Below the pieces are notes generated by a model. That model was not told the DNA's origin, did not search any database, and worked only from the letters and a program-made list of their open reading frames with translations. A program made the translations under genes and the position numbers. Shown here piece after piece: positions 51,766-63,578 of a stretch of DNA of 64,000 nt. Positions within the stretch are counted from its first letter, which is position 1, and every line of letters begins with the position of its first letter. The DNA lies in contig CAVNZM010000015.1 in NCBI GenBank assembly GCA_963693365.1, positions 5,518,001 to 5,582,000 of the forward strand, read 5' to 3'. This DNA comes from Amoebidium appalachense (lineage: Eukaryota; Ichthyosporea).

Positions 51766-51949
51766 GAGTCAACTTGCAAAAAGCAGAAATATTCTGCAAA
51801 AACGGAATTATTCTGCAAAAAGCAGAAATATTCTGCAAAAGCGGAATTATTCTGCAATAAGCAGAATTATTATGCAAAAGCAGAATAATTCTGAAAGAGC
51901 AAATAATTCTGCGTTTTGCAGAATAATTCTGCTCGGAGCAAGTTGACTC
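51766..51949. repeat. 184-bp mini-element of nested palindromes with 12-bp terminal inverted repeats
   Basis: Ends GAGTCAACTTGC and GCAAGTTGACTC are exact inverted repeats. Inside, TTCTGCAAAAAGCAGAA, AATTATTCTGCAA and the 15-bp palindrome GCAGAATAATTCTGC recur, so nearly the whole element can fold back on itself. Confidence 0.75.
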
Positions 51950-52276
51950 AGCCGTGATGTGGTTGGGCTCTCGATTAGCCACCATGTGCCGTGCTCACAT
52001 TCATCCCGATGTGGATGCCTTGTTACGGCATGCTGGCAGCCTCCCCCCCCCCTCCCCGCGCCCCTTCTCCCGCTTCTACTCCCTCCGCCCTCCCCACCTC
52101 CTCCTAACCAACACCGGATCCGGGTAGCACCCTCACCTCATATAAGATAATGATGGCAAACATTTAACCCCCCCCCCCCCCCTTCCCCCCCAGTCGTTAC
52201 ACACGTGCACAATACCTCCACCTGAGACACACTTACTCCTACCCCCTTCCACATGGAATCAGACATCTACACAGAG

Positions 52277-52370
52277 GTGAGCCACATATACACATAGGTG
52301 AGCCACATATACACATAGGTGAGCCACATATACACATAGGTGAGCCACATATACACATAGGTGAGCCACA
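52277..52370. repeat. 21-bp tandem repeat, ~4.5 copies
   Basis: Unit TGAGCCACATATACACATAGG. The 21-bp period keeps frames open (CGSPMCI repeats on the minus strand); nothing suggests real coding. Confidence 0.92.
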
Positions 52371-52825
52371 ATGTGTTGGTGTGGACACACACGCCGAGCC
52401 ATATGTGTTACACAAGCACTTCCATTCCTCCATTCCTTGAACATGCGAGGGACTGTAGCTTCGAATCGGTGACCAGATGCATCTATTATCTCATTGGGCC
52501 CCTATTCTACAAGTCGTGACTTGATTGGTTGAGTAATAATGGGGCGTGGAAAGGCCATTGACGATTGGACGGTTTTGTGGGAAAGTCTCGGGGGTGGATG
52601 GTGACTGACATTTTGTTTTTTTTGGAATTTGGAGGGGGGGGGGGGGGGGGATGGGGGAATGGGGAGGGAGGGTGGGGGAGGGGGGGGGGGGGGGGGTTAA
52701 GGGAAAGGGAGGAGAGCATAACCTTTTTATTTTCCTATCTTAGGGCTCGGTTCTTCTTTCTTCTCTTTGATTGTGGGGGGGAAGAAGGGGGAGGACGGGA
52801 GGGAGGGGGGGGGGAAGGTGGAAGG

Positions 52826-52858
<33 letters not shown>

Positions 52859-53527
52859 GAATCAGGGGATGGGGGCGTGGGGGCTGTGTGGGGATTGATG
52901 ATGTGCAGGCTGACCTTTTTTTTTTTTTTTTTTTTTTTTTTGGGGGGGGGGGGGGGGGGGTTTGGTAAAGAATTGCCTCTCCCGTCCTTCCGGATGCTGA
53001 GCTTCGTTCCATTAAAACAAACCAATCACTACCCCCGCATGAAGGTTTGCGCACACGCGCGCGCGGTGTGTGTATGTGAGAGTGGGTGTGTCGGTGTGTG
53101 TGTGTGTGTGTGTGTGTTTGCGTGTGTGCGCGCATGCGCGCCCGCGCCAAGTCCTTCTAGGACCTTCTAGGATCTCCGGGTAGCCTGTGCCAGGCTTAAG
53201 GCTTACAACCCGGGGGGGGGGGGGGAGGGGAGCTGGACTCGGGGCCGGTCTGGGGGGGGGGGGGGGGGAGGGGGCGGAGGGGGGAAGAGGGGGGGGGGGG
53301 AGGGGGTTAATGGGGAGGGGGGCTGGGGGGGGGGGGGGGGGGGGAATAGCAACCTGTAGGCTGAGCACTATGTGTGGGGGTGTAGGGCGGGTAGAGGTGC
53401 CTCACATCCTTTTCCGCCTATGATTATTATCAAGTTTTCATTTTATTCCAATGTATCCAACGAATAATTTGGTACACGTAACTGATTCCCTCCCCTCCCC
53501 CTCTCCCTCTTTCCTTTCATAATCTAG

Positions 53528-53763
53528 CTTCCTTTCGTAGTGATGTAGAATCACTCCTAGCGGATACTCCTCACTTGGAGGAGTCCTCAATGATTAGCCT
53601 TGATTCTCCTAAATTCGGCTCAGTACATATGTTATGTATAGTAGTTTTGTATTTGTCCTTCCTGTCAGACTCTGGGCTTCCGCCCTATTGGCCCAGTGGT
53701 GCATATATATCCTATAAATATTATATGTGGAAATCACCGGGGGGAGCGCCTAAACCCAAGTGA
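53528..53763 (+). CDS. Possible terminal exon, unrecognised
   Basis: TAATCTAG acceptor, then SFRSDVESLLADTPHLEESS and SLDSPKFGSV, a hydrophobic stretch (HMLCIVVLYLSFL) and a Lys-rich end before TGA. A GTACAT inside could end the exon earlier, after GS. Acidic Ser-rich part is convincing, the tail less so. Confidence 0.4.
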
Positions 53764-54260
53764 CACCGGGTAGTGCATATATATCCTGCAATGCTGTTGT
53801 ATGCATTGCACAGGGGGGCTCGGCCTTGGCGCCCCTCTTCTAGCGTGTGGCCGTACCGTAAGCCAAAAATGTACACGATGATGGCGTTTCAAAGTTTCCC
53901 ACAAGATGGACCGTCTAAACGCGACCTTTCCAAATCCTAGGAACGACCATGGCAACACGAGTCATGGAACCCCCCCCCCCCCCCCCCTCTCCTCTCCCCC
54001 CCTTTCCCCCACCCCCCTCCCGCCCCCGCCTTCCCACCTCTTTCCCCATTCAGTCATAAGACAAGACCATAAGAGTTGGCAGGGTAGGCCACAGGAGGGG
54101 ATGGGGTGGGGTCGGGTGGGGTGAGATCTTTCAGGGACCACTAGTGGAACTAGTTCTCGAATTCCCCGTGCGTGGGTTTTGGGGAGGGGAAGGGGGGGGG
54201 GAGGGGAGGGGGGGATGGATCTTAATAATCTACAAGGGCTGGAAGGGTGTTTTTTCTTAG

Positions 54261-54408
54261 TTTTCTGGGGGGAACAAACATCGCTATTCATTTTAAGGAG
54301 ACTTCAACTAAATACTGCAGTCAGCCCCTGTGCACTGTGTCACAGAGCACTCAGTTCACACTTAGTGACGAACACGGCATCATGAAGATTCAATTGCATA
54401 GCAAATAG
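54261..54408 (+). CDS. Terminal exon, unrecognised protein
   Basis: TTTTTTCTTAG acceptor; frame entered with one base gives FLGGTNIAIHFKETSTKYCS, QPLCTVSQSTQFTLSDEHGI and MKIQLHSK before TAG. Codons favour G/C at the third position. Two close Cys suggest an extracellular or beta-rich domain. Upstream exons not identified. Confidence 0.5.
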
Positions 54409-54622
54409 TATGCATCACTGAGACCTTTTGCCCATCCCCCTGACGTCGGCAACTTGCACATTTGAAACGAACTGCAGAAACCTTACAACGAATTGAATAA
54501 AATCCCATTTTCACATGTATCATAGCATACGATCAGACCATTCAAAGCCAAACCGATCGGCTGTGCAACAACGGGAAGGTGTGACGACGCGAAATAACTA
54601 ACGTTTGAAGTAAGGGGGACGT

Positions 54623-54669
<47 letters not shown>

Positions 54670-54965
54670 AGGGGGGGGGGGGGGGGGGGGGGGGGGGGTT
54701 GTGTCTGTGTGTGCGTGCGTGCACATGTGGGTGTGCGCACCACGCGTGTGCATCTTTTTCAAACCTCCGGGGAGGTCGCAATTGCAGGGGGGAAGGGTGG
54801 GGGGGTAGCCTACTGAGACAGCCATTCTAATCGTTCTTATTGAGTACAGGAAATATGTGCCATTTCCTGGCCTTCCCTCGGAATTAGGGTTTTTAGGGTG
54901 TCCGTTGGTCGCGTTGTGCACGTGTGTTGTTTGGCTCTCTCTCTGTGTGTGCGTCTGTTTGACTC

Positions 54966-54998
<33 letters not shown>

Positions 54999-55119
54999 GT
55001 GTGTGTGTGTGTGCGAGTGTGATGTGCGCGGGTGTGTGTGTGTGTATATGTGTGCACGTGTAAGTGTTTTGCCTTCTGGTTGTGTGTTGTGTGCCCGCCA
55101 GGGAGTATTTTAATCGTAG

Positions 55120-55420
55120 CTGTATCTAGAAAAGCACATATTTAACCCTGCCATGCCCCCGGACTGTGGCCTCCAGCCACAATGAAAACAAATGTACTCA
55201 TACGGAACATTTTTATTAAACTTTTTTGTATTTTTCATGGGCATTAAAAACAAATCTACTCTGACGGATTACTGATATATATATATTATTTTATCGTATT
55301 TTTTTCTTAAAGGCAGGGCAGGCACATGATCAGATCAGCGGCATCGGGAGTAGGCCCAGCCCTCCAAGGGTAGCAACATTCAAGCCGTGAAGTAAACCGC
55401 AGAAATCAAGCTACATGATT
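55120..55420. other. Unique AT-rich spacer
   Basis: About 300 bp with no coding signal. ACAAATSTACTC recurs at 55189 and 55250. Confidence 0.5.
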
Positions 55421-55669
55421 AAAAACATACCCCCTCCCCCCCCCCCCCCCCCCCCCCCGCGCCCCCTCCGGCCCCACACCCTCCCCCCCCCCTTACCGCG
55501 AGAATACACTTCAGCGTCTCAATATTTTATGGTATTCCCAAAAAAAAAAAACCAAGCACACACAATACACCTCATACACGCACATACACATACGGGCGAT
55601 GGCACCGTGCCTGCCTCCCACTCACCCACCCACATCCACGCCGTACCTACACACGTACACACACGTACA

Positions 55670-55702
<33 letters not shown>

Positions 55703-56314
55703 CACACAAACACACATGCCCCCCCCCCCCCCCCCCCCGCCCACACACACACACACATGCCCACACACACATGCACATCAACACGCACACACGCAAACAT
55801 ACACATGGACATACTATGTGACACACACACACACACCCACACACAGAGGGCCGCCATCACTGTCACTTGACTGCTTTCCCTAATTTCTCCTCGAATGCTT
55901 AGCCACAAAGAGTTCCCTCTCTCTTTGCCCCTCGGCATCCCCTTTGCGCGATTTCTCTCACCTTGCTCCCTTTCCGAGCCCCCCGTCCCCTCTCCCCCTT
56001 TTGCGTTCTCTCTCCCTCCCCTATGTACTCTTTCTCTCTCTCTCTCTGTATCCAGGCTAAGCCCCCTCACACATTCTCTCTCTTTCTCTCCTTCTCTTTT
56101 CCCTCTTACTTGTACAAAACCGTTCGCTGCCCGTCCCCTTGCCCTCCTCCCACACCACACTGTACCAGATGCCCCCACTCCCTCCCTCCCTCCCTTCCCC
56201 TCCCCCCCCCGCCCCCCCCCTTTCCGGCCTCTCCAAACGCCCCCCCCCCCCCCCCCCCCCCCCCTCGCCCTTTACCCCCCCCCCCCCCCCCCCCCCCTCC
56301 AACCACCACCAACA

Positions 56315-56368
56315 CAAGCAATTCACCACTACAAAGAGGCTCAAAAAATTCTTGAATATTCAGACCTG
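56315..56368 (+). CDS. Possible TPR-like exon
   Basis: After a C-tract: QAIHHYKEAQKILEYSDL before a CCTG|GTAGGC donor. The A..Y.EA..IL spacing resembles a TPR helix; too short to be sure. Confidence 0.25.
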
Positions 56369-57110
56369 GTAGGCTCTCCGCTTCCTACACCCTTCCCTAT
56401 GTCCGAGCCCACCTGCCCCCTCATCACCCCCTTGCCCTCGTCCTCCACTGGCAGACCAACCCTTTCCCCTCGCTCCCTTCTTCCCCCTTCCATCTCACTC
56501 CCCTGGCACTCTGCCAGTGATCTTGTTAGCTAGAAAGACCTCCTATCATCTCACGACAGTATGTTAGCGTGCACACGCGCACACACGCGCGCACGCACAC
56601 ACACGCACACGCACCCACGCACGCACGCACACGTACATATGTGTGCATAAGGTACATGCACACGCATACATTCACTGCAACAAGCACACGCGCACACACA
56701 AGCACGCACACACGCACACAAGCACACATATACTAGCACACATACGCACACGCACACACGCACAAGCACGCACACGCACACACAAGCACACATAAGGGAC
56801 AAAGGCATAGTTACACTCATGCGCCACGGTTGTGCACATGTCGCGGTACCGTGCACGTCTTGGCTGAATTCGCTCTGACTCGCCCACTGACGTGTCCCTG
56901 CCACTCTCCTGCCTGTGTTTCCGTTTGGGTTTGCTTGTCTGTGTACAAGCACATTCTTCCCCTTCAATAGTGCGTGGTTTTATGAAAAACTACGATATCC
57001 CGCTATAGCCCGGCAGCAGTTTCACTGTTTGAAAAGCGACGCATGATTGCGAAACACCAATAATTCCGTGGATGGGAATGGAATGCCATGTGGGAAGCAT
57101 TATCCTTTCC

Positions 57111-57242
57111 GATTGGTTAAACAAAGAGCGTGCTTTTCACGGGATTTGATGTTATCTGACCATACGCCAATCACAACGAGTCTATGTAAACACGGGGTAC
57201 CTCGTGACCCTGCCTTCATCTAAGCTGCACAATGTTGATTGG
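57111..57242. promoter_or_regulatory. CCAAT-box cluster
   Basis: ATTGG near 57111 and 57238, CCAAT near 57167. The surrounding 56970-57900 is unique and otherwise empty, suggesting a promoter, perhaps for the ORF at 57912. Confidence 0.35.
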
Positions 57243-57911
57243 CTACAACAACATCGGTATTCGATATGGCTCATCGTCTTCGCCGCTTTGGAAAAAAGCC
57301 GCTCCTGAGACCTTGCTTTTTTTCCAAGGCAAAAGCTCAGATTTTCATCCCCTCTAAAACCACTGAAAGGTGCACACCTTGGGTTACCGTCTCAATACGG
57401 GAACACAGATAACACATTTTGTAAACCATAGCCTAAAATAGTTTTAAAAACTGCACAGCCTCATTAAATAACCTGCTGGTGTATTTCAAGAAGGTAAGAT
57501 GATAAACCCAAGAGTTGATCTGTTCAAATATCTTCTTTAGTGGGGTTTAAGATGGAAGCATAATACCAGGCCGGCGCCTCAAGCCTCCAGTTGAAGAGTT
57601 CCTTGTCTTTTATTCTGGCGAACTTTGAATGAGATAGAAAAAAAAATCACAAATAACAGTTGCAAGCTCATTAACGTTAACATTTTTGACTATTAAGTTG
57701 TTGCTTCATGTTGATGGCCATTAGCCCAAAGACCGTCGCTTGTCGCCCGACAGTCACGGGTAAAAGCAAAAAAGCGAACCAATCCACCAATCGTACCTGG
57801 GCAACACAAGTCTGCATGAGCCCATGTGGACACCAAGATGGTGCCGGATGCACCTGACATAAAACGAATCAAAAATAAGATAATAAGTTTATCGAATTGT
57901 GATTCGTTAAC

Positions 57912-58328
57912 ATGCATTTCAATAGAGCCTGCTTCGCGCCGGTCACAAGAAAGCAGTGCAAATTCACTTGTATTTTCCCATACAATAAGCAATTAAAAAT
58001 CAGCTCGGTAATTCATGAGCTCCTGTCATCAAGATTAAAGTATCGAAAAATTCTCAGGATAACAAAAAATCTCGAATACATATCTGATATGTGTAATTTT
58101 GATTCATCTAAGCGATGTAGCTATTTACAGTTTCAACCCCGTTTTGTTCTTGCAAGGAAAGAACGTGATGGCTTCGTAACCAATCCGGTGTCACGAATGA
58201 ATTCGCGACAATTGATTAAGGAGGTAGAGAGAAAAGTATGTCAACAGCTGCTAAATAGCTTTATAAACACAGAATTATGCAGCCGGTACACATATATGTG
58301 CTTCCAGCATAAATCAAGGGGCTGTTGA
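57912..58328 (+). CDS. Possible 138-residue protein, unrecognised
   Basis: ATG-initiated frame in AT-richer DNA: SSVIHELLSSRLKYRKILRI, then FVLARKERDGFVTNP, SRQLIKEVERKVCQQLLNSF. Length is unusual for chance in this composition, and the protein is basic and helix-prone. Third positions are less G/C-rich than in the SQSTM1 or RGS genes, so it could be a foreign or fortuitous frame. Confidence 0.35.
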   Translation: MHFNRACFAPVTRKQCKFTCIFPYNKQLKISSVIHELLSSRLKYRKILRITKNLEYISDMCNFDSSKRCSYLQFQPRFVLARKERDGFVTNPVSRMNSRQLIKEVERKVCQQLLNSFINTELCSRYTYMCFQHKSRGC

Positions 58329-58408
58329 ATGCAGCCAAACGCTACTAATGGTCGGTGAAAAGAACATGATCATAATTGCCCGCCTCTGTTCTAATTCACC
58401 TCTTACAG

Positions 58409-58482
58409 CCAATCAAATCAGGAAAGCTTAATTCTGAGAATTACGATTGGCTATCTTCGAAACACGATTGCCGTCAACCAAT
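58409..58482. promoter_or_regulatory. CCAAT-box cluster upstream of zinc-finger gene
   Basis: CCAAT at 58409 and 58478, ATTGG at 58446; 260-330 bp before the ATG at 58743. Confidence 0.45.
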
Positions 58483-58742
58483 GAAAAACAAGGAGCTCAT
58501 AAGCAAGAAGAAAATTCGGGGGGAAAACGGATGAGAAGCCCGCCCCCAGTTGTCATTTCACATTCCCAGTGCCTTGCGGCGCAGATCGATTCCTACGCCT
58601 TTTCTAGTTTTTTTTCTCGCTGAGATAACGAAGAAAGTATACATGCTGATGTTGGCAAATGCATCATTTCTCTTGAAAGCTCATACAGGATAGCAGTAAA
58701 ATAGCATATGCGGGCGCTAATCCCGTCGTTACTTTAGGATAC

Positions 58743-59698
58743 ATGTCCTCTATTGCCCACCAACGCCAGCGTCCTGGCGGTCTAGCTACAGCTCTACCAA
58801 AAGATGCAATTTCGCCAGTTAGTGACCAAGCAGCAAATACAATAGTCATGGAGAAAAAATATAAGTGCACATTTCAGGGGTGTATTAGCAGACCTAATGT
58901 CAAGAGGAATAACATCGAACGGCATGTGTGGTAAGTTTTTTTTGTGTGTTTTCCTGTGCCGTTTTTGCATGCATATGACATGACACATCCAATTGGGGTT
59001 TCGTTTCCTCTCTGGCGCTGTGTGGCTGTTCTATTATACCTCCCGTTCACACGGTTTGGTGTAAGAAATTTCCGTGTCTTGGATTACGTGTATTATGGAT
59101 GTTGTTTGTTTTTTCTTTTCTCTTTTTTCTGGGCGATATGCGTTCGTATGCTTTCTATATCGATGCGGCATTGGAACCTTTCATATTTGTCCGAGTAATT
59201 TTTGATTCACATGCACATCATGCATTATTTTTGCACACGTTGAAAGTTAATTCTCAACCAGATAGATTGCTTACAGAAGCCCGTAGCATCGTTTTGCCCT
59301 ATATGGGCTTGCACATGCATGCGTACACACACATACTCGTGCGCACGTAGAAGTGACCCTTGCACACACTTCAAAGAATTTGCAAAAGCAAATCACATGA
59401 ACCGTTAAACGACACACATCGGCAGTGTCCGCGCTATAAAAAGTGTGTAAACCCTACGATCACTAGGATGGAGGTATATGTCTCTCTCTTTTTTTTCTTA
59501 ATTAATTTGCTTTCATAATTATCATTACTATTATTTTCCATGATTGGGTTATGGTTGTTAGCCAAGGTTGCTCTGCTTTTCTCGCTTTTGCGGACACGTT
59601 TTATTAATAAGATGCTTGCCCAGTGTGGCTTGGCCGTGGCCCTTGTATGCGTGTATCAAAAACTCGTGTCACTTTATGTGGGCTTCGTTTTTTTTTTT

Positions 59699-59737
<39 letters not shown>

Positions 59738-60290
59738 ATGGAGATTATCCACACACACGTGATGAATGTAATTTGCTTTTGAAAACATAAGTGTGTGTGG
59801 TGGAAAACATAAGCGTGTGTGGTGTGTCTAGGTGGACAAGTTACAAAAGAAGGGGATGGCATGGGAATGGTATATAGAATCCAATGAGACAAAATGAAAA
59901 GAACATGAGTGTTGAGGCATGCAGAAGCAATGCGCTCAGGCCTAACATTTTGTGGCGAAGAGCAAGAAATCAGTGACATGCCAGAAAGAAAAAAAAAATT
60001 GCCAGCTACTGCGTTACATTCCATTGTCGGAGGTTTTTGTTTTTTGTTTTGTTTTGTTGTGTGTGTGTGTGTGTGTGTTTTTTTTTGGGGGGGGGGGGGG
60101 ACGATCTACTGCTGCTCAATCTGCAACACTTTGCTCGAGTGCCCATGTTGCTTATTTCCTTTTATGGGCATTTGTTTTTACACCTCCCCTCTAATGCTCT
60201 CATACTACACAGGACACAACACATCCGAGACACGCTGCATGCAAGTTCGGACAAGTATTTGGCCAGTTTGCACAAAGACCATGTAGACAG
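58743..60290 (+). CDS. C2H2 zinc-finger protein, first two exons
   Basis: Exon 1 (58743-58930) starts at ATG and ends at a perfect GTAAGT; exon 2 (60213-60290) follows TACACAG, and phases agree (2). The join gives YKCTFQGCISRPNVKRNNIE then RHVWWTQH: a C-x4-C...H-x5-H finger split by the intron, with IRDTLHASSDKYLASLHKDH after it. Probably a DNA-binding nuclear protein. The exon 2 donor (GACAG|GTATCA) leaves phase 2 whereas the next plus-strand exon (60578) needs phase 0; an alternative donor CAT|GTAGAC would fit. The intron has about 40 C just after the second donor. Confidence 0.5.
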
Positions 60291-60303
60291 GTATCAAACC
60301 CCC

Positions 60304-60334
<31 letters not shown>

Positions 60335-60577
60335 AAAAAAAAAAAAAAAACCTCTCACTTGGCTCTCCCACCTCCTCCCCGGTCATGTCCACCTTGCCTA
60401 CATTATCCCACTTTTGTGTTGAAAGAAGGAATGTCAATCGATGTACCACTGGTGTGCTAGCATAGTGCACTGCAATTCAAGCACGTTTACACATTTTCTA
60501 CTAGATTTGGACTAGCGATGTATTATGTGCATAGTTATCCGTCAAGAACATCCATGCTGACACTTCCATTTTTGCAG

Positions 60578-61013
60578 ATACGTAACGACAATATGGGAGC
60601 CAGCAACGGAATGCGACGCAGCAGCAGCACTCTCCAAACCCGGCTCTTCCAACACATCAGCGCAAAGCTCCCCAAGGTTGGAGACGGGCCACACGCCACA
60701 CTATCCGACCCCCCCTATCAGGCTGGCGAAGTGCCAACTTACCGCAAAGACCCCCTGTCTGTGACTGCACCTGTTGTTCCCGCTGTGCCATATTGGCACC
60801 CACACGTGGCGATGACGTGTTCACCACCGCAACCCTCCGGCAACGTCTCAAGATGGCAGGTGGGTTTTCTAAAAAGGATGGTTGCACAGGGGCTTGTGTG
60901 CGTGTGGGCATTTGCACTCTTATGGATGTGATTGTAATAAGAGTAGTTTTTTGCATGTGTGAATAGTTGTAATTAAGGCAGTGTGTTGGTTTCTGTTGAT
61001 GATTAGTATTGTT

Positions 61014-61050
<37 letters not shown>

Positions 61051-61236
61051 CCTCTTCATTTCTACAGTTTTCGCGCAAACCCACACTTCCCACCACATTG
61101 ACATGCTTACAATACGAGCGGTGTCTAAATGTTTATCTTATTGTGACTTATGCACTCCTTTAATACTAGCGCTAATTAGCATGATCCTCTCTTTTCTTTT
61201 ATCTTTCTTTCTTTCTTTTATCTTTCTTTTCTTCCC

Positions 61237-61267
<31 letters not shown>

Positions 61268-61518
61268 AAATTAAAAAAATTAAAAAAAATTTAATAAAAT
61301 CCCCCAGTCATAGCCACTTACACGCAGCACACCCTCAGGAGCTCCAAAACGTAGTCAATGCACAGCTGCAGGCAACCATGGCGCAATCGATGGGCACCAT
61401 GACAACCATGAGCCAATCAAATCCCCCCATGGCCACCACTGCTACAAGCATCCCCGTTACAGCCGCCCTGGTCAACACAAGTTCCGGCACTCTTTGGAGA
61501 CCCTTTGAGGCCCAGTAG
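60578..61518 (+). CDS. Three 3' exons, Ser/Thr/Gln-rich protein
   Basis: Exons 60578-60859 (94 codons, TTTTGCAG acceptor, CAG|GTGGGT donor), 61068-61120 (TTCTACAG, GCG|GTGTCT) and 61308-61518 (CCCCAG) connect in phase 0 then 2 and end at TA G in one frame. Text includes ASNGMRRSSSTLQTRLFQHI, DPPYQAGEVPTYRKDPLSV and, in the last exon, HPQELQNVVNAQLQATMAQS followed by Thr/Met/Pro-rich sequence ending RPFEAQ. Codons are strongly G/C-ending in the first exon. May be the 3' part of the zinc-finger gene; the low-complexity tail suits a transcription factor. No domain recognised. Confidence 0.55.
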
Positions 61519-61524
61519 TTTATA

Positions 61525-61558
<34 letters not shown>

Positions 61559-61656
61559 TCTCTCCACATAAATCTTCAACACCTCCCCTCTTTGCTCGCC
61601 TTGCTACCCTACCTGTTTCCACACGCTACATTCTCGTCTTTTTGTTGGGTTGCGGT

Positions 61657-62082
61657 ATGAGCTCTAGTCGTGCGCTGAAACAAAGAAGCATTGGGAGAGG
61701 GTGGATGGGTGTTGTGGCGCGAGATGCACGTACCTATGTTGTTGTTGTAATAGTCGAAGGACCTGTGATAAAAAGGTATCTAGATAAATGGTGTAAACAG
61801 AGAGTGTATACAGAGATACGTCGATGTGTATGCCCCGATATGTGCATTGCGCACGTGATTTTGTATGCACGAAGGGGATCGAGCCGAGCAGGATCTCAGC
61901 TCATAGCTATTTTTGTGTTTTTTAGAAATGCACGTGCACGTGCTTTCTGGATTATTCTAGAAACTGCCGCCACCCCCAAATTTAGGCGGGCGGCCGGGAG
62001 ACCTGTGGTCTCTTGCAAATCTCGTATGTCGTATCTATACTGTTTAGAGAACTGCGAATGGAGGAAAAGTGTTAAAATTTAA
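61657..62082 (+). CDS. Doubtful 141-residue ORF
   Basis: ATG frame downstream of the previous gene: TYVVVVIVEGPVIKRYLDKW, IRRCVCPDMCIAHVILYARR. It may be 3' UTR. Codon use is not clearly coding and no domain is seen. Confidence 0.2.
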   Translation: MSSSRALKQRSIGRGWMGVVARDARTYVVVVIVEGPVIKRYLDKWCKQRVYTEIRRCVCPDMCIAHVILYARRGSSRAGSQLIAIFVFFRNARARAFWIILETAATPKFRRAAGRPVVSCKSRMSYLYCLENCEWRKSVKI

Positions 62083-62089
62083 AGGGACA

Positions 62090-62760
62090 AAGAATGCAGC
62101 CCATGCCTATATATGGTAAGGCGCGTATATATATAGCTTGGCTGGGCTTGGGGGGTGGGCACCGGGACGGGCTGGCTGGTTGGCCCCCTCTGCCTGTGTG
62201 TGTGTGCAGGTGCATGCACACAGCCCCATAAATGGATATGTCTGTAACAATAAATCACGTAGCATTGCAAAGTTCACATGTTGTGAAATGTCAACCGCAC
62301 CGCGGGATCGAAATCTATCGGTTCGTGTTAGATTTAGACGATATCATAAGAGTCACGAAGTTGGTAACACGGTGCTGTGCATGTACACATAAATTTACAG
62401 TTTGCAAGCATTCCAACACTTAAAACTCGGTGACGATGTGACGATGTGGCGTGTGTGTGGGGGGGGAGAGGGGAAAATAGGGAGGGATGATTGCCGTTGT
62501 CGATTTCTCGGCCCAGCCCCTCCCTTCTCTTCCGCGGTTCTGCAGCAGTGTATACGTATGTGCTCACTTGAGCTAGACGGTGGGGACAAGGTGCCTAGGT
62601 AGTCACGGAAGGGGGGGGGGAGGGGGGTGGCTAAATATAAACGAACGTACTGCCTGCATCACATGTCGGGCTAGGACTAGGCGGCGAGAGGGGGAGGGAG
62701 GCGGGGGAGAGGGGGGGGGGGGGGGGGGGGGAGCTTAGGGTCTTTGAATGTTTTTGAGTA
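62090..62760. other. Spacer with short unique and G-rich sequence
   Basis: A 63-codon ATG frame at 62232 is the only candidate (EIYRFVLDLDDIIRVTKLV); G-rich tract at 62700-62735. Confidence 0.4.
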
Positions 62761-63338
62761 AATAAATATGCAGTTCAGCTTCGAATTCGGATATCAACTC
62801 CGACGCAAAAATATTGCACTGAGAAGGCTTGGGAAACGATTAATTTCTCTCGGGCACTTGTTTTCTTTTCTTTTACGTAGCAACTTAACTCGGGACGTCC
62901 GTGTTACAGTCCGGGACACTGTGTGGCCCCTCCCCCGCCGGGCCCGCCCCCCCCCCCAGGCCCCCCACCCCGGGGGGGGGGGCCCTGGGCTAACAATGGA
63001 ACGTGCATGTTGAAAGTCACACACTGCTGTGAGTTCTCACGCCCGCCGACACATGTCCACACAGACCGAGTCTCGCTTGCACTCTGTCAACCTGCGTCGT
63101 CACATCCCGTGAGAGTGTACAGTAACATAAATGTGTTTAAAAGTTGTGTATCCAGCTTGCGGCTCGCGCTATCCACGGGCTAGAGTGGATGATTAGAAAT
63201 ACTCTGTATTCACAGCCGCACCCTCCCCCCCCCCCTCCCCCCCCCCCCCCCCCCCCCCCCCCCTTTTTCACCTACGCCCGACCCCGCGGATATACTTGTC
63301 CCAGACCCTTCTATGCTTCCCTCCACTCTCACACCCAG

Positions 63339-63578
63339 ACTGGGTGCAATCAATACTGGGCCTTCCAACAGATCATTCGTATTCAACTGAAGCAGCTACC
63401 GTTCACACCCATGCAGTACATCACCCCCTCGGCTGGTATAAGGCTGTGTTTGATGGTGAGCGATCGTGGCCGCGGTCCTGCTGCCAGCAACATAGGCACG
63501 CCATCCCGGAGCAACGTGTACCATGTTGAAAGGGATTGCACCGCTCACTCCTTTTTGCCCATGCTCTTGAGGGCTTAG
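63339..63578 (+). CDS. Terminal exon, unrecognised protein
   Basis: CACACCCAG acceptor, then CNQYWAFQQIIRIQLKQLPF, TPMQYITPSAGIRLCLM, GTPSRSNVYHVERDCTAHSF and LPMLLRA with TAG. Third codon positions are strongly G/C, as in the confident genes, so this is probably real. The same frame is open further upstream (TYARPRGYTCPRPFYASLHS), so the exon may start earlier, in the C-tract ending near 63263. No family recognised. Beyond it to 64000 no further gene is seen. Confidence 0.5.
   Translation, partial: TGCNQYWAFQQIIRIQLKQLPFTPMQYITPSAGIRLCLMVSDRGRGPAASNIGTPSRSNVYHVERDCTAHSFLPMLLRA

Noticed and set aside
57290-57332. Quasi-palindrome CTTTGGAAAAAAGC / GCTTTTTTTCCAAGG
   Set aside because: Imperfect and dominated by A/T runs; could arise by chance.
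59540-59782. Hydrophobic 80-codon ORF (MIGLWLLAKVALLFSLL)
   Set aside because: Lies inside the zinc-finger gene intron and ends in poly-T/G translation ([10 protein letters not shown]).
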